NCBI RefSeq assembly: GCF_030272615.1
Contig: NC_081415.1
Span: 628,845,240-628,909,239, forward strand
DNA: 64,000 nucleotides
Reading direction: 5' to 3'
From: Cryptomeria japonica
Taxonomy: Eukaryota; Streptophyta; Pinopsida; Cupressales; Cupressaceae
Part shown: positions 34,937 to 46,325 of the stretch, piece by piece
How positions within the stretch are numbered: the first letter of the stretch is position 1
Layout: each line of letters begins with the position of its first letter
Notes under the pieces: model-generated
The model's database searches: none
Told to the model about the DNA's origin: nothing
The model's input: the letters and a program-made list of their open reading frames with translations, nothing else
Translations under genes and position numbers: made by a program

Positions 34937-36424
34937 TGATGAATAATGATGAACAGTAAGTACCAAACCGGTACTAAGAGGGGGGGGTGAATCAGTATAG
35001 ACAAATACCTTTCCTCCACCAGTTTGACTGCAAAGACTGCACTTAATTGGTAAACCTTAACATCGATCTAAATCAGGGCACTACTGGTTACTCACAGTGA
35101 GATTATGAACAGCCTAAACCGGTAAACACTTAGATCTCTACACAATCTAATATTTCATTTCCACTTCACCCTAATGCATAAACAGGTAATATATCATCAG
35201 AAATATAATGACTGTCAGCTCAACATGCTTTACCACTTAACAGAAAATATTAAAGCATCACATAAAAAAGCATCACACATGACACACAAATTTTTCACGT
35301 GGAAACCCAACTGGGAAAAACCACAGTGGGGATGAATACCCACAAGCTGTTCTTGGAACTCTTTTGAAGTCCACAGTGTTAGGAGCCTAGTCTGGTTAAA
35401 GACTTTTACAATAGGTTCTGTTAGGAACCGATCCTGCTAGGGATCACTCGGTTAAGGGATGGCTAAATACCCAGTTAAAGGTTAGAACCCTGTTAAAGGT
35501 TACCTCGCAAGAGGATTTGAAGAAATCATTGAATTGAGTCACCCTATTAAAGGATTTACACAAAAGCCTATTAAAGCTACCTGGTTAAGGTATTTTCCAG
35601 CTGCTGAAATGGTTAGAAGTCAACAGGTAGTACACTGACTAGATAACAACACTCAATGCCAAGGCAGATCCACTTTAGCTCCTTTTCTTCTGCAATCACA
35701 CTCTGCAAGTATTAACACACTTCTCCGGTCTAGCAAGAATCAAGTATCTCTTCACTTGGATACACACATAACATTTTCCAACAACTTCAAAGTGAAAAAC
35801 ATCAACAACCTTATAGGAAATAGATAGGTCGGTAGCATAAACCCTAAACCCTAAACATTTAGGTTTAACAATTCAATCGGTTCAATCCTGACCATTAATC
35901 ACACCACATCGAATACAATAGTCTTGAACAGATCTCAAGACCTTCTCCAATGTTCATTCTTTGCCACTTCAGGAAGCTGATAACCCATCACGCACTCTCC
36001 ACCGTTTATAAAGACTTCGCACATTCCCGAGGTAGATAGGATCAGTCTCCATGCAAGATTCTCAAGGAAATCCTTCACGCGCACAAGGCTAACGTGACAA
36101 TACTATCTAGTCTTCATTACAATGCTAACTCATCACAAGATGTCATCGGTTGAATCACACAAGGTTGGAATGCATCAACTGGAAACCCTAAAGCTGAGAC
36201 TACCAACCGGTAGTTATGCCAAATGAAACCCTAATACAAAACTTCCATATACCAGTTCTCATTCAAACATACCGCTTCACTTTTTTCATATATCGGTTTA
36301 CATCATCATGCCAGTTCAATTGCTAGTTAGCTTACTATAGTATACTGGTTCATACTTCAGCATATTGACATCAATGACAACATGCAATATCATCATGTCA
36401 TCATGCTCTGCACTTATTCTAACA
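34937..36424 (-). repeat. Cop3 3' LTR
   Basis: The LTR is 1488 bp. Minus strand TGTTAGAATAAGTGC at 36424, directly after the polypurine tract AAAGGGGGAGAT, to ATTATTCATCA at 34937. It carries a C-run GATTCACCCCCCC block near its end, and a telomere-like AAACCCTAAACCCTAAAC at 35839-35856. A TATAAA motif lies on the minus strand near 36001-36010. Confidence 0.9.
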
Positions 36425-36666
36425 ATCTCCCCCTTTGGCATTGATGGCAATATACAAAGATATCTTTCTGCTTCACATCTTCTCCCTAATACTGCAGATA
36501 TCTTCTCTGCTTCACATCTTCTCCCCCTTTGACAACAATGCCAAAGTGGAGGCACACACAGCTATGTTCCACTATGTTGCTCCCCCTAAGGAGGAGCATC
36601 CTTCAATACACCAATCCTGAAAAAGATTTATCAACACAATACCTGACTGATGTGGAGCACACACCT
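36425..36666 (-). mobile_element. Cop3 3' untranslated region and polypurine tract
   Basis: Minus-strand non-coding tail after the pol stop. The polypurine tract AAAGGGGGAGAT is at 36436-36425. A second G-rich run (GTCAAAGGGGGAGAAG, near 36525) and a duplicated GAGAAGATGTGAAGCAGA phrase precede it. Confidence 0.75.
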
Positions 36667-39600
36667 TTAGTTCACCTCTTGAAGGGGAAGCACTCCTAAT
36701 TCACCTCTTAAATAGGTAAAGGTAGCCTTCAGTAGAGGCTTGGTGAATATGTCTGCTAACTGCTCCTTACTGGAAACATGTTCCAATACTACCTCTTTGT
36801 TTTGAACCTTCTCCCTTAAGAAATGATACTTGAGATCAAAGTGCTTGGTTCTAGCATGTAAAACTAGATTCTTGGAAATGTTAATTTCACTTGTGTTGTC
36901 ATAAAATATACTTACCGGTTCAGATACAGGAACTTTGAAGCCACTTAATACATGCTTCATCTAGATTGTCTGGGTGCAGTTCATAAATGCTACAACCTAT
37001 TTTGTTTCTACTGTAGACTGAGATCTACAAATCTTCTTCTTAGTTATCCATGAGACCAATCTACCACCAAGAAAGAATGCACCATCGGTTGTTCTTTTCC
37101 GATCGTCTACATTACTAGCCCAATCAAAATCTATAAATACTTTTAGGTTGAAATCATTACTATATGGATACCATAATCCATAGTCAATAGTTCCCTTCAT
37201 ATATCTAAGAATCCACTTGACTGCTACCAAGTGGAATTCTCTTGGACTTTTCTGGAACCGTGTAGCAATGCCTACTGCATGTGCAATGTCCAGTTTGCTA
37301 TGTACTACATAGTGCAACTTACCAATCATTGATCAGTATTCCTTCTCATTCACCAACGGTGAGTCATTCTCCTTTGATAGTTTACAACTGGTCACCATCG
37401 GTGTACCAACCAGTTTGTTGTCTTCCATGCCAAAGGTCTTCAACACCTCTTTGACATACTTGGACTGAGTGATAAAGATACCATCTTTCATTTGTTGAAT
37501 CTGGAGTCCAATGAAGAACTTAATCTCTCCTATAAGTGACATCTCAAATTCCTTCTTCATCTCATCTACAAAATCATGACTCATCTTGTCATCTCCACCA
37601 AAAATTATGTCATCAACAAATACCTCACAGATCATAATCTGATCGCCTTTTGACTTCAGATAGATATTTCTATCTTCACTTGTTCTTTCAAATCCAATCT
37701 TCACAAGATGGGAGTGTAAGCATTCATACCATGTTCTAGGTGTCTGCTTCAATCCATACAAGGATTTATGTAGCCTACACACCATGTCATTGTCTTCTTA
37801 TAGGGCAAACCCATTTGGTTGCTCTATATACACCTCCTCTTCAAGTATTCCATTCAGAAATGCAGATTTTACATCCATTTGTTATACTTTGAATCCCTTG
37901 TAGGCTGCATATACAAGAAGCATACAAACTCCTTCCAATCTAGCTACTGGGGCAAAGGTTTCTCCATAGTCTTCTCCTTCTTCTTGAGCATATCCCTTAC
38001 ACGCCAGTCTAGCTTTGTTTCTTACCACTGTGTCATCTTCATTCAGCTTATTTCTAAAAACCCATTTGGTGCCAATGACATTTTTATGCTCAGGTATGGG
38101 TACCAAAGACCATGTGCCATTTTGTTCTATTTGGTCAAGTTCTTCTTCCATTTCCTTGATCCATTCTCCATCGTTATGTGCCTCTTTAAATTTTTTAGGC
38201 TCAAATTCAGAGATCATGCAAGAATTTTCTCTGACCTTTCTTCTTGTAAGAATTCCTGCATCCTTGTCTCCTATGATCTACTTTGGATCACAATTCAACT
38301 TTACATACCTAGGAATGATCTTAGCTATTTCTTCTTTCTTTTCTTCTTCATCTTCATCTTCATCAACATCAGCATCTACAGGTGTAGGAGCACTGTTACT
38401 GGTGCTAGGCTGTTTTGTAACCGGTTCCCAGAAGGTTGCAACCGGGTCATCTACCACTTGCTCACTGCCGGTTTCCTCAGATTTCTCAGAGGTTTCATCC
38501 TCTCTAACATTAATACTTTCAACAATTTTCTGAGTCCTATTGTTGAAACACTTAAGAGCTTTATACTTGGTAGAATATCCTAGGAATATTCTATCATCAC
38601 ATTTTGCATCAAACTTGCTCTGATGTTCACTCCTCTTGATATAACATTTGCTACCAAACACTCTAAAGTAGCTTACCACTGGTGTTACTGGTCCAATACT
38701 CATAAGGTGTTCTATCCTTACCTTTCTTGATGAGTACTTGGTTCATAGTGTAGACTGCAGTGCTCACCGCTTCTCTCCAGAAGGTGTGAGCAACCTTCCC
38801 TTGGATCAACATAGTTTTGGTTGCTTCAACTATAGTTTGGTTGTTCCTCTCTGCTAGGGCATTATGTTGTGGAGTCCGGGGGGTAGACAGTTGCCTCTTG
38901 ATGTCGTTCTCTTCATAGTACTTGTTGAACTCACCGGAAGTGAATTCTCCTCCTTGATCAATTCTTAGGCACTTAATCCTCTTACCACTTTCTTTTTCAA
39001 CCAGTGCTCTGAAGGCTTTGAATTTTCCAAAAGCTTTAGAATTGTCTTTCAAGAATGTGACCCACATCATTCTTGAGCAATCATCAGTAAGAATCATAAA
39101 ATACCTATCTCCCTACACACTCCTAGTTTTCATAGGACCACACAAATTAGTAGGCACAAGATCAAGTAAATTGTCTGCAGTGAAAGATTTACCTTTGAAG
39201 GTTGAGGAAGACATTTTCTCTAGTTGACACTCTCTACACAAAGGATTCTTCATCTTGCTCAGTACATGCAATCTTCTAACTGCCTTGATCTTACTGGCCT
39301 TCACAATATAGTCAAATTTTACATGGCAGAGTCTCCTATGCCATATCCATCTATCATCAAACTTAGCCATTAGACATGTACTGATATTTGCATTTAGCTG
39401 AAATAGGTTACCTCTGGTCTGCATACAGGTGGCCATCAGTTCACCATTCTTTCCTTTTATTTTGCACACTCCATCTTTGAATTCTAGAGTGAGTCTATTG
39501 TCATTCAGCTAGGCAACACTTAAAAGGTTGTGCCTGAGACCTTCTACCCAATACACATTATCAGCACTACTTTTTCCATTAAGAGAGATGGACCCTCTGC

Positions 39601-40761
39601 CTTTTACCATACATAGTGCATCATTACCGAATCGGACCACACCACCATCATACTATTCCAGAGACATAAACTTACTCCGGTCACCAATCATTTGGTGAGA
39701 ATGAGAACAACCACTATCAATAATCCACTCATTGGAATTATCAAAGTGGGAGACAAGAGCCTTCTTGTCTAACACATCTTCCTTAACTGCTACAAACACA
39801 ATGTCTTCACTCTCTTCATCTTCTGATTCTTCATCAGTGACACCTTCATCAACTTCTACAAAATAGTTTCTCCTGTTTCCTCCTTTAAACTTCTTGAACT
39901 TCTCTGGTTTGTCCTTATTATCACCATTAGGATAGTTTATAGAAATGTGTCCTATCCTATTGTAAGAAAAGCATTTCAAAGGGAGCTTACCTCTGTATTT
40001 ACCAATTCCCTTAGGAAGTCTCTTGGCAAGAAGAGCTTCAAATTCTATCAGGATCTCCTCATCATCCATTTCTATGCTTTGTCTTGGTTCACAACTGTAC
40101 TAGCTTCTTTTCCCTTTCTAGATGGTGTTGCAGATGCTCTAAAGGCTGATTCAGTCTTTTGAATACTGTCATCATAATTATTTAGCTCATAAGTTGTCAA
40201 CTTAGCAATGATGGAGTCTAGGGATACCTTTGTCTTATCTATAGACCTCAACTTCTGAATAGCAGCAACCCTTGTTGCATAGACCGGTAATAAGGATCTC
40301 AAGACTTTGCTAACAACAATGGAATCATCAATTTTATGACCTACATTTTTGATGTCTCCCACAACATTTTTGATTCTTATTCCATATTGTTGAATGGTCT
40401 CTCCTTCAACCATCTACATGTCTTTAAACTTTCCCCTAAGGCTCTCTTCCTTAGCTTGTTTCACATGCTTATCATCACCATAGATATTCTCCAGAGCATC
40501 CCATACTTCTTTGGGATTATCTTTATCCTGAACATCAATAAACTCAATGTCAAATAGACTGCTGATTAGGGCTTCCATGGCTTGCCCATTCTCCTGAATT
40601 TCTCTTTTTTGATCATCGGTGAGAGTACCAATAGAAATAACATAAGCATTCTCAACGTATCTCCAGTGTTGAGCACCCATGCTTCTAATGTAGATCTTCA
40701 TTCTATCCTTCCATATCTTGAAATTATCTCTATTGAACTTTGGACCTTCCCTCTTCATCAT
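36667..40761 (-). pseudogene. Cop3 gag-pol polyprotein pseudogene (Ty1/copia)
   Basis: This copia polyprotein is closely related to Cop1. Start ATG 40761 (MMKREGPKFNRDNFKIWKDR). Order: gag; zinc knuckle decayed to CFSYNRIGHISINY (two Cys to Tyr, about 39965-39925); protease WIIDSGCSH (about 39725) with an extra Ser-His; integrase with DQGGEFTS (about 38960) and PQHNALAERNN; reverse transcriptase with GTKWVFRNK, LYGLKQ and FVDDIIFGG (about 37625-37600); RNase H with DNTSEINI and ADIFTKPL. The catalytic residues of reverse transcriptase are kept. About ten stops and several frameshifts (about 38690, 40070, 39480-39650) prevent expression. Long stretches (150 residues) remain open. Confidence 0.92.
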
Positions 40762-40818
40762 TAGAGTAGGATCTTTTCCTCAAGCGATTAGGCCTACAAC
40801 ACAGAGGACTTGGAAGAT

Positions 40819-40830
40819 GCTTTGATACCA
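40819..40830 (-). promoter_or_regulatory. Cop3 primer binding site
   Basis: On the minus strand TGGTATCAAAGC starts two bases after the LTR end, one change from the initiator-Met PBS core. Confidence 0.85.
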
Positions 40831-40832
40831 AT

Positions 40833-42220
40833 TGATGAATAATGATGAACAGTAAGTACAAAATCGGTACTGAGAGCGGGGGATGAATCAGTACAGACAA
40901 ATACTTTTCCTCCACCAGTTTGACTACAATGATTGCACTTAATTGGTAAACCTTAACACCAATCTAAATTAGGGCACTACCGGTTACTCATAGTGAGAGT
41001 ATGAATATAATAAACTGGTAAACACTTAGATCTCTACACAATCTAATATCTCATTTCCACTTCGCCCTTATGCATAAATAGGTAATATATCATTAGAAAT
41101 ATAATGACTGTCGGCTCAACATACTTTACCACTTATCAGAAAATATTAAAGCATCACATAAAAAAGCATCACTCACGTGGAAACCCAACTAGGAAAAACC
41201 ACGATGGGGATGAATACCCACAAGCTGTTCTTTGAACTCTTTGGAAGTCCGCTCTATTAAGAGCCTAGTCCGGTTAAAGACTTTTGCAATAGGTTATGTT
41301 AGGAACTAACCCTGCTAGGGATCACCCAGTTAAGGGATGGCTAAATACCCGGTTAAAGGTTACCTCACAAGAGGATTTGAAGAAATCATTGAATTGAGTC
41401 ACCCTATTAAAGGATTTACACAAAATCATGTTAAAGCTACCTGGTTAAGGGATTTTCCAACTACTGAAATGGTTAGAAGTCAATAGGTAGTATATTGATC
41501 TGATAACAACACTCAATGCCAAGGGAGATCTACTTTAACTACTTTTCTTCTGCAATCACACTCTGCAGGTATTAACACACTTCTCCGATCTGGCAAGAAT
41601 CAAGTATCTCTTCACTTGGATACACACATAACATTTGCCAACAAATTCAAAGAGAAAAACATCAACGACCTTATAGGAAATAGATAGGTCGGTAGCATAA
41701 ACCCTAAACCCTAAACATTTAGGTTTAACAATTCAATCGGTTCAATCTTGACCATTAATTCGCTTTAGGAAGTTGATAACCCATCACATGCTCTCCACCA
41801 TTTATAAAGACTTCGTACATTCCTGAGGTAGATAGGATCAGTCTCCATGCAAGATACTCAAGTAAATCCTTCACACGCACAAGGCTGACATGGCAACACT
41901 ATCTGGTCTTCATTACAATGCTAACTCATCACAAGATGTCATCGGTTGAATCACACAAGGTTGGAATGCATCAACCAGAAACCCTTAAGCTGAGACTACC
42001 AACTGGTAGTTATGCCAAATGAAACCCTGATACAAAACTTCCATATAACGGTTCTCATTCAAACATTCCACTTCACTTTTTTCGTATATTGATTTACATC
42101 ATCATACCAGTTCAATTGTGAGTTAGCTTACTACAATATACTGATTCATACTTCAACATATTGACATCAATGATAGCATACAATATCATCATGTCATCAT
42201 GCTCTGCACATATGCCAACA
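40833..42220 (-). repeat. Cop3 5' LTR
   Basis: The LTR is 1388 bp. Minus strand TGTTGGCATATGTGC at 42220 to ATTCATCA at 40833. Compared with the 3' LTR it lacks several short blocks, the largest equivalent to about 35890-35970. The telomere-like motif recurs at 41699-41716. Confidence 0.9.
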
Positions 42221-42342
42221 ACAAAGTCAAAATGAGAAAAAAAAGAAAAAAATGGAAAGAAGAGAAAAAGAAAAGAAAAAAACAAAATGAAAAAAAAAGA
42301 AAAGAAAAGGAAAAAAGTGAAAAATCAGAAAAAGAGAAAAAA

Positions 42343-42427
42343 ATTCGTCCACTGGTGAAAACCTGGCAAACAGGTGCCTTGGGGAAGTACCATGATGAAA
42401 ACCTGACAAACAGACATCATGCATAAT
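42343..42427 (+). other. Conserved double-hairpin block, GypB copy
   Basis: Same block as in GypA and GypC. The second hairpin (42391-42421) keeps the perfect CATGATG/CATCATG outer stem, though the inner stem has lost one pair (CCTG against CAGA). Confidence 0.65.
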
Positions 42428-42970
42428 TCATTATTCTCTTGCACTATTCATTGGGGGCAAGTTCCATCTGTGTGCATCCATCTATTATCCCGCATTCACT
42501 CTATATCCATCCATATCCCTTTTTCCACCTTTGATCTTGACAAGGTTAAGGATCTTTACAAGCTTTTGTTTGTCCTATTTATTGGACTTGATCCACACCC
42601 TTAAGCTCCTATCCATTATTTTTTCCATTGCTTGCTTCCATCCATCATTACCCCCTTTTGATCTTGCTTATCATATTTTCTTCCTATCCAAATCTATCCC
42701 TCGCTCTTGATCAAAATTAAGGACATAAAATGCGAAAAAAACTCTTGACATGTCCATTCCTTTGGATCACATGACATTCATTACACCTATCCTAGCTTTG
42801 CATTGCTATATCTGGTCCCTATGCTTGGATTAAACATGTTACCCTATTGTGAGATAGTCCTTGACAATCACATAAGCTTTCTCCATCATTCGCTTATACA
42901 TTCATGTCTCATTCATTCATTCACTCGCTCAAAATCCCTTTTACCTTGCTAGACACTAATGGCAAACACT

Positions 42971-43150
42971 AAAAAAATCTTAAAATTCATAAAATGTCCT
43001 GAAAAAATCTTAAAAATCATAAAATGTCCTAAAAAAATCTTAAAAATCATAAAATGTCCTAAAAAAATCTTAAAAATCATAAAATGTCCTAAAAAAAATC
43101 TTAAAAATCATAAAATCTCCCGAAAAAATCTTAAAAATCATAAAACTCCA
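42971..43150. repeat. 30-bp tandem repeat, GypB (six copies)
   Basis: Six units of about 30 bp, the middle ones identical. Because the unit is ten codons long one frame stays open as repeats of KILKIIKCPK. GypA has about four copies with no equivalent start codon, so this is not a gene. Confidence 0.9.
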
Positions 43151-44282
43151 AAAACATGCAATAAACATTGCGATAACACAAACACTTTGGACAAGCATGC
43201 ACAACGAATTCATGACAAGACAAGACTTAAATTGAGCAAATAGGACAACATTTGATCAAGTTATACACCCGAACCCATCAACTGTGAACAAAAAAAAATC
43301 ATTCGACATGAAACATATTGTTTGCTTGTTTGCTTATTTTCTCTTGATTGTTTCTAATTTTCCTTTTTGGTGATATGCCTTTTAGCTTTTCTAGGATGTC
43401 TCTGACTAGAGATTTTATCTCCAGGATGTCTTTGACTAGAAAGGTGAGGATGGGGCATGTTCACTTGTTTGCTGCTTGTGGGATGTTCCTTAGGATTATG
43501 ATGACACGTCTTAGGACATGATCGCTTAAGATCATCAAAGACATATTGGTCTGATACACACTGAGGCATTCCTTTAATGTCTGATATATTTTCTTTCTTG
43601 CAATTGGTGTGACTGATTCATTTGGATCTAATTCATATCCACATGATTTTTTGCCTTTTTTTATAATAAGCTCGATGATGATACAAGCACTTAAAAAGCA
43701 CAAGAATTCTCATCGCTTTCATATCCTCTTTCTCATAATTCTTCATAATCATCACTTTTCTCTTCTCATCCTCCTTCTCATCTATCTGTTTTATCATTTC
43801 TTTCATCATCTTCTTCATTCTTCTTATTCTAGCAAGATCAATTAAACACTTTATCCAACTGATGCAATCTCAACCACCTTTCTTCTTGCAATCTCAATGC
43901 CCTGGATCAATCAATCAATCATTGGATCACCTTATCTTGTGCTAGCATCAATCCTTATCAGCTTAATCAGCTCAATCAACTTAATCAGCTTATCAATTCG
44001 GCTATAATGTTCATTTCCGTCAATTGTTCAGTTATGCCTCATCAACTGTGCATTTCTATCAAATGTACATCTCAATCTAATCACTTGCATGATATCAATC
44101 ATCCAATCTTCTCTCCCACGATCTATCGAGAGATAAATCTCCATCATTATGTTCAATCATTCTCTCGAGAGGGCATAACCAATCAATCATCACCCTTACC
44201 AAGACACCTCTGGGGCATATATCAGTTGATCATTTTCTTTGAAACAACGCGACAGGCTGCATTGTCTCAAAGAGGGGCAAAA

Positions 44283-45065
44283 TGTAGACACATAAAAATT
44301 TCCATTAATTTGTCCTCATTTAATTTCAAATTCTTCGAACATCGGGCGAGTCCTTATTATTACATTATTATATCTCAATAATTCATCATTCCCATCTTTT
44401 ATTATATTATTATTAATATCTTACCATTTACCCATTAAATTTATTAAATAAAACATTATATCATATTCATGCATACACCTTCATGCATTCATCTTATATA
44501 CATTTCTCTATTTATTTAATAAAACCCCTTTAATATCCCCTCCTACCACTTACCATTTCCCATTTACCACTCTTCTTCCTTATACCACTCCTCTTGCATT
44601 ATCCCATATTCATCCCACAACATGAACTCGCTCGGAGAAAATCTATTTAAGCAAGCCCCCCTCTCTTATTTGAAGATCTCATCTTTATGCAGCGAACTTA
44701 TGTCAATTTGCATTCTTCACCATCTTTGCATTTTGAGCACTCATCCACAACTTTTGCATTCAAAATTCATTGCTTGCATCTTTTGAGATCTTTCATTCAT
44801 TCTTGCATTTCATTTTCTTGATCAAATCGCACATCTTTATTTTAAAATATCTCCATTCACCATAGCCTCTTGTGCACAATTCTCTAAGAGCGAAATCTTA
44901 AAAATACAAGACCTTGGTTGATAGGAGAGAAATGGAGGCAAATTCCTATTAATGCATGTGTGTTTCTTTGTTCATTTTGGCTTTGTATATGTGTGTTTTG
45001 TAGGTACTTCATTGTTGGATGTTGGGAGATTGAATCTTGTATTTAATCCATTTCCTCCATCTATA
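44283..45065 (+). repeat. GypB 3' LTR
   Basis: The LTR is 783 bp from TGTAGACACATAAAAATT to CCATCTATA (terminal CA changed to TA). It follows a polypurine tract. The next base is CopM gag sequence. The GypA side has no matching target repeat because that end is truncated. Confidence 0.88.
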
Positions 45066-45640
45066 CTAACAGATTTTAGTTCACCAAGGGCACTTAGCAA
45101 CTCACCTTCTAGATCAATTTCGGATTCATCTTCTTCTTCATCTTCTTCATCAATGCCAAACACATCTTGTCGATAGGATCTGTCTACCTTGTCACATTCT
45201 GATGTGTGTAGTTCACTTTCTATCTCTTGTGCCATGAAGAGATGAGTTTCCTATTCATCAAAACTACATTAGTTGATTGATTTGCTATCAAAACCTCCAC
45301 ATGTGTCTACTTTGTTATTCTTCATGCTTCCATGATCTGATTTAGTAGTGCATGGCTCATTTCCATTAAGATTCTACAATATATTTCATAGACTTTTTGC
45401 AGATCTGCACTTATCCACCTATGAGGAAACATCACTAGTAAGTCCACTGAATATAGCCTTCATGGCTTCAACATTGCACTTAGATCTTCTTTCTACTTCA
45501 GGACCGATGGGAGGACTAACTTTACTAGGGCAGCCATTTCCAACAGACATCCACACATCAAACCCTAGGGAGGATAGGTAGACTTCCATTCTACAACTCC
45601 AAATGGAATAGTTTGAACCATAAAAATTGGAGTAGGGATT
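45066..45640 (-). pseudogene. CopM gag N-terminal part
   Basis: On the minus strand, with stops, it reads NYSIWSCRMEVYLSSLGFDV, then KCNVEAMKAIFSGLTSDV, then the acidic DEEDEEEDESEIDLEGELLSA. These are the typical blocks of plant copia gag proteins (DUF4219/UBN2 then an acidic linker). The last part is open from 45235. It is cut at 45066 by GypB. The zinc-knuckle part lies at 21105-21361 on the other side of the insertion. In-frame stops near 45245, 45285, 45395 and 45425 show it is dead. Confidence 0.65.
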
Positions 45641-45715
45641 GACACTAAAAAAACTATTGTGTCCTTAAGCCAGAATCTACCCAAGCTGGAGAAAGCTTGT
45701 CTGACTAGGAACCTA

Positions 45716-45728
45716 GGCTCTGATATCA
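45716..45728 (-). promoter_or_regulatory. CopM primer binding site
   Basis: On the minus strand TGATATCAGAGCC starts two bases after the LTR end. One base differs from TGGTATCAGAGCC. It fixes the minus orientation of CopM. Confidence 0.8.
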
Positions 45729-46010
45729 ATTGCTAGACATAATGCACCACTAAGAGGGGGGATGAATTAGTGGTTCTCAATCTTCTCCCTTTAAACTATC
45801 CTCTATGTGTATGTTAGTTATCAGATCTAAATCAGTACAGGCTTACTGGTTAGTGGGGGGACTAATCAGAAATGAATTCACACAAAAGGAACATCACATA
45901 ACACCAACATATATGAGGAAAACCCAAGATGGGAAAAACCTCGGTGAGAAATGTTGTTGGAGTTTACTGCTCCAATCCGACCTCATAATGAATCTCTAAT
46001 TACAATGTTT

Positions 46011-46141
46011 AGGGCATCAACCCCTAATTTTAGGGCATCAACCCAAGGAGCACCAACCCCTGATTTAGGGCACCAACCCCTAATTTTAGGGCATCAACCC
46101 AAGGAGCACCAACCCCTGACTTAGGGCACCAACCCAAGGAG
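46011..46141. repeat. 56-bp tandem array in CopM LTR
   Basis: Just over two copies of a 56-bp unit built from smaller AGGGCA(C/T)CAACCC phrases. The 3' LTR keeps only one shortened copy (about 17632-17672). Confidence 0.85.
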
Positions 46142-46275
46142 CTACAACCCTTGCACTGAGCTCTAACTTAGGGAATACAAAACATAATCATTTACAAGTT
46201 AATAGCCTTGTTACAAATGGATTTTGTAACTCTTCTTCAAATCTCTCTACTAGATCTTCTATCTAGTTCACTGCC

Positions 46276-46279
<4 letters not shown>

Positions 46280-46320
<41 letters not shown>
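46280..46320. repeat. (TC)n microsatellite
   Basis: About 41 bases of pure TC dinucleotide in the CopM 5' LTR. Confidence 0.95.

Positions 46321-46325
<5 letters not shown>

Larger units (their letters stand above)
34937..42220 (-). mobile_element. Cop3, near-complete copia element inserted in GypB
   Basis: It is bounded by AGAAA (34932-34936) and ACAAA (42221-42225), a target duplication with one change. The uninterrupted site is seen in GypA as GAAAGAAAGTCAAAATG near 22665. It has LTRs, PBS, gag-pol and polypurine tract in the correct order on the minus strand. The two LTRs differ in length (1488 and 1388 bp) because of deletions in the 5' one. Confidence 0.92.
42226..44282 (+). mobile_element. 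GypB 3' non-coding tail
   Basis: It continues GypB after Cop3 and matches GypA 22666-24621. It opens with A-rich sequence, then the double-hairpin block (42343-42427), a tandem repeat (42971-43150), C/T-rich sequence and the polypurine tract AAAGAGGGGCAAAA (44269-44282). Open frames here (for example 42959-43243) are repeat translations and are not called. Confidence 0.75.

Noticed and set aside
42959-43243. Open frame with repeated KILKIIKCPK units
   Set aside because: It is the translation of a 30-bp AT-rich array. The matching place in GypA lacks the start codon and has another copy number.
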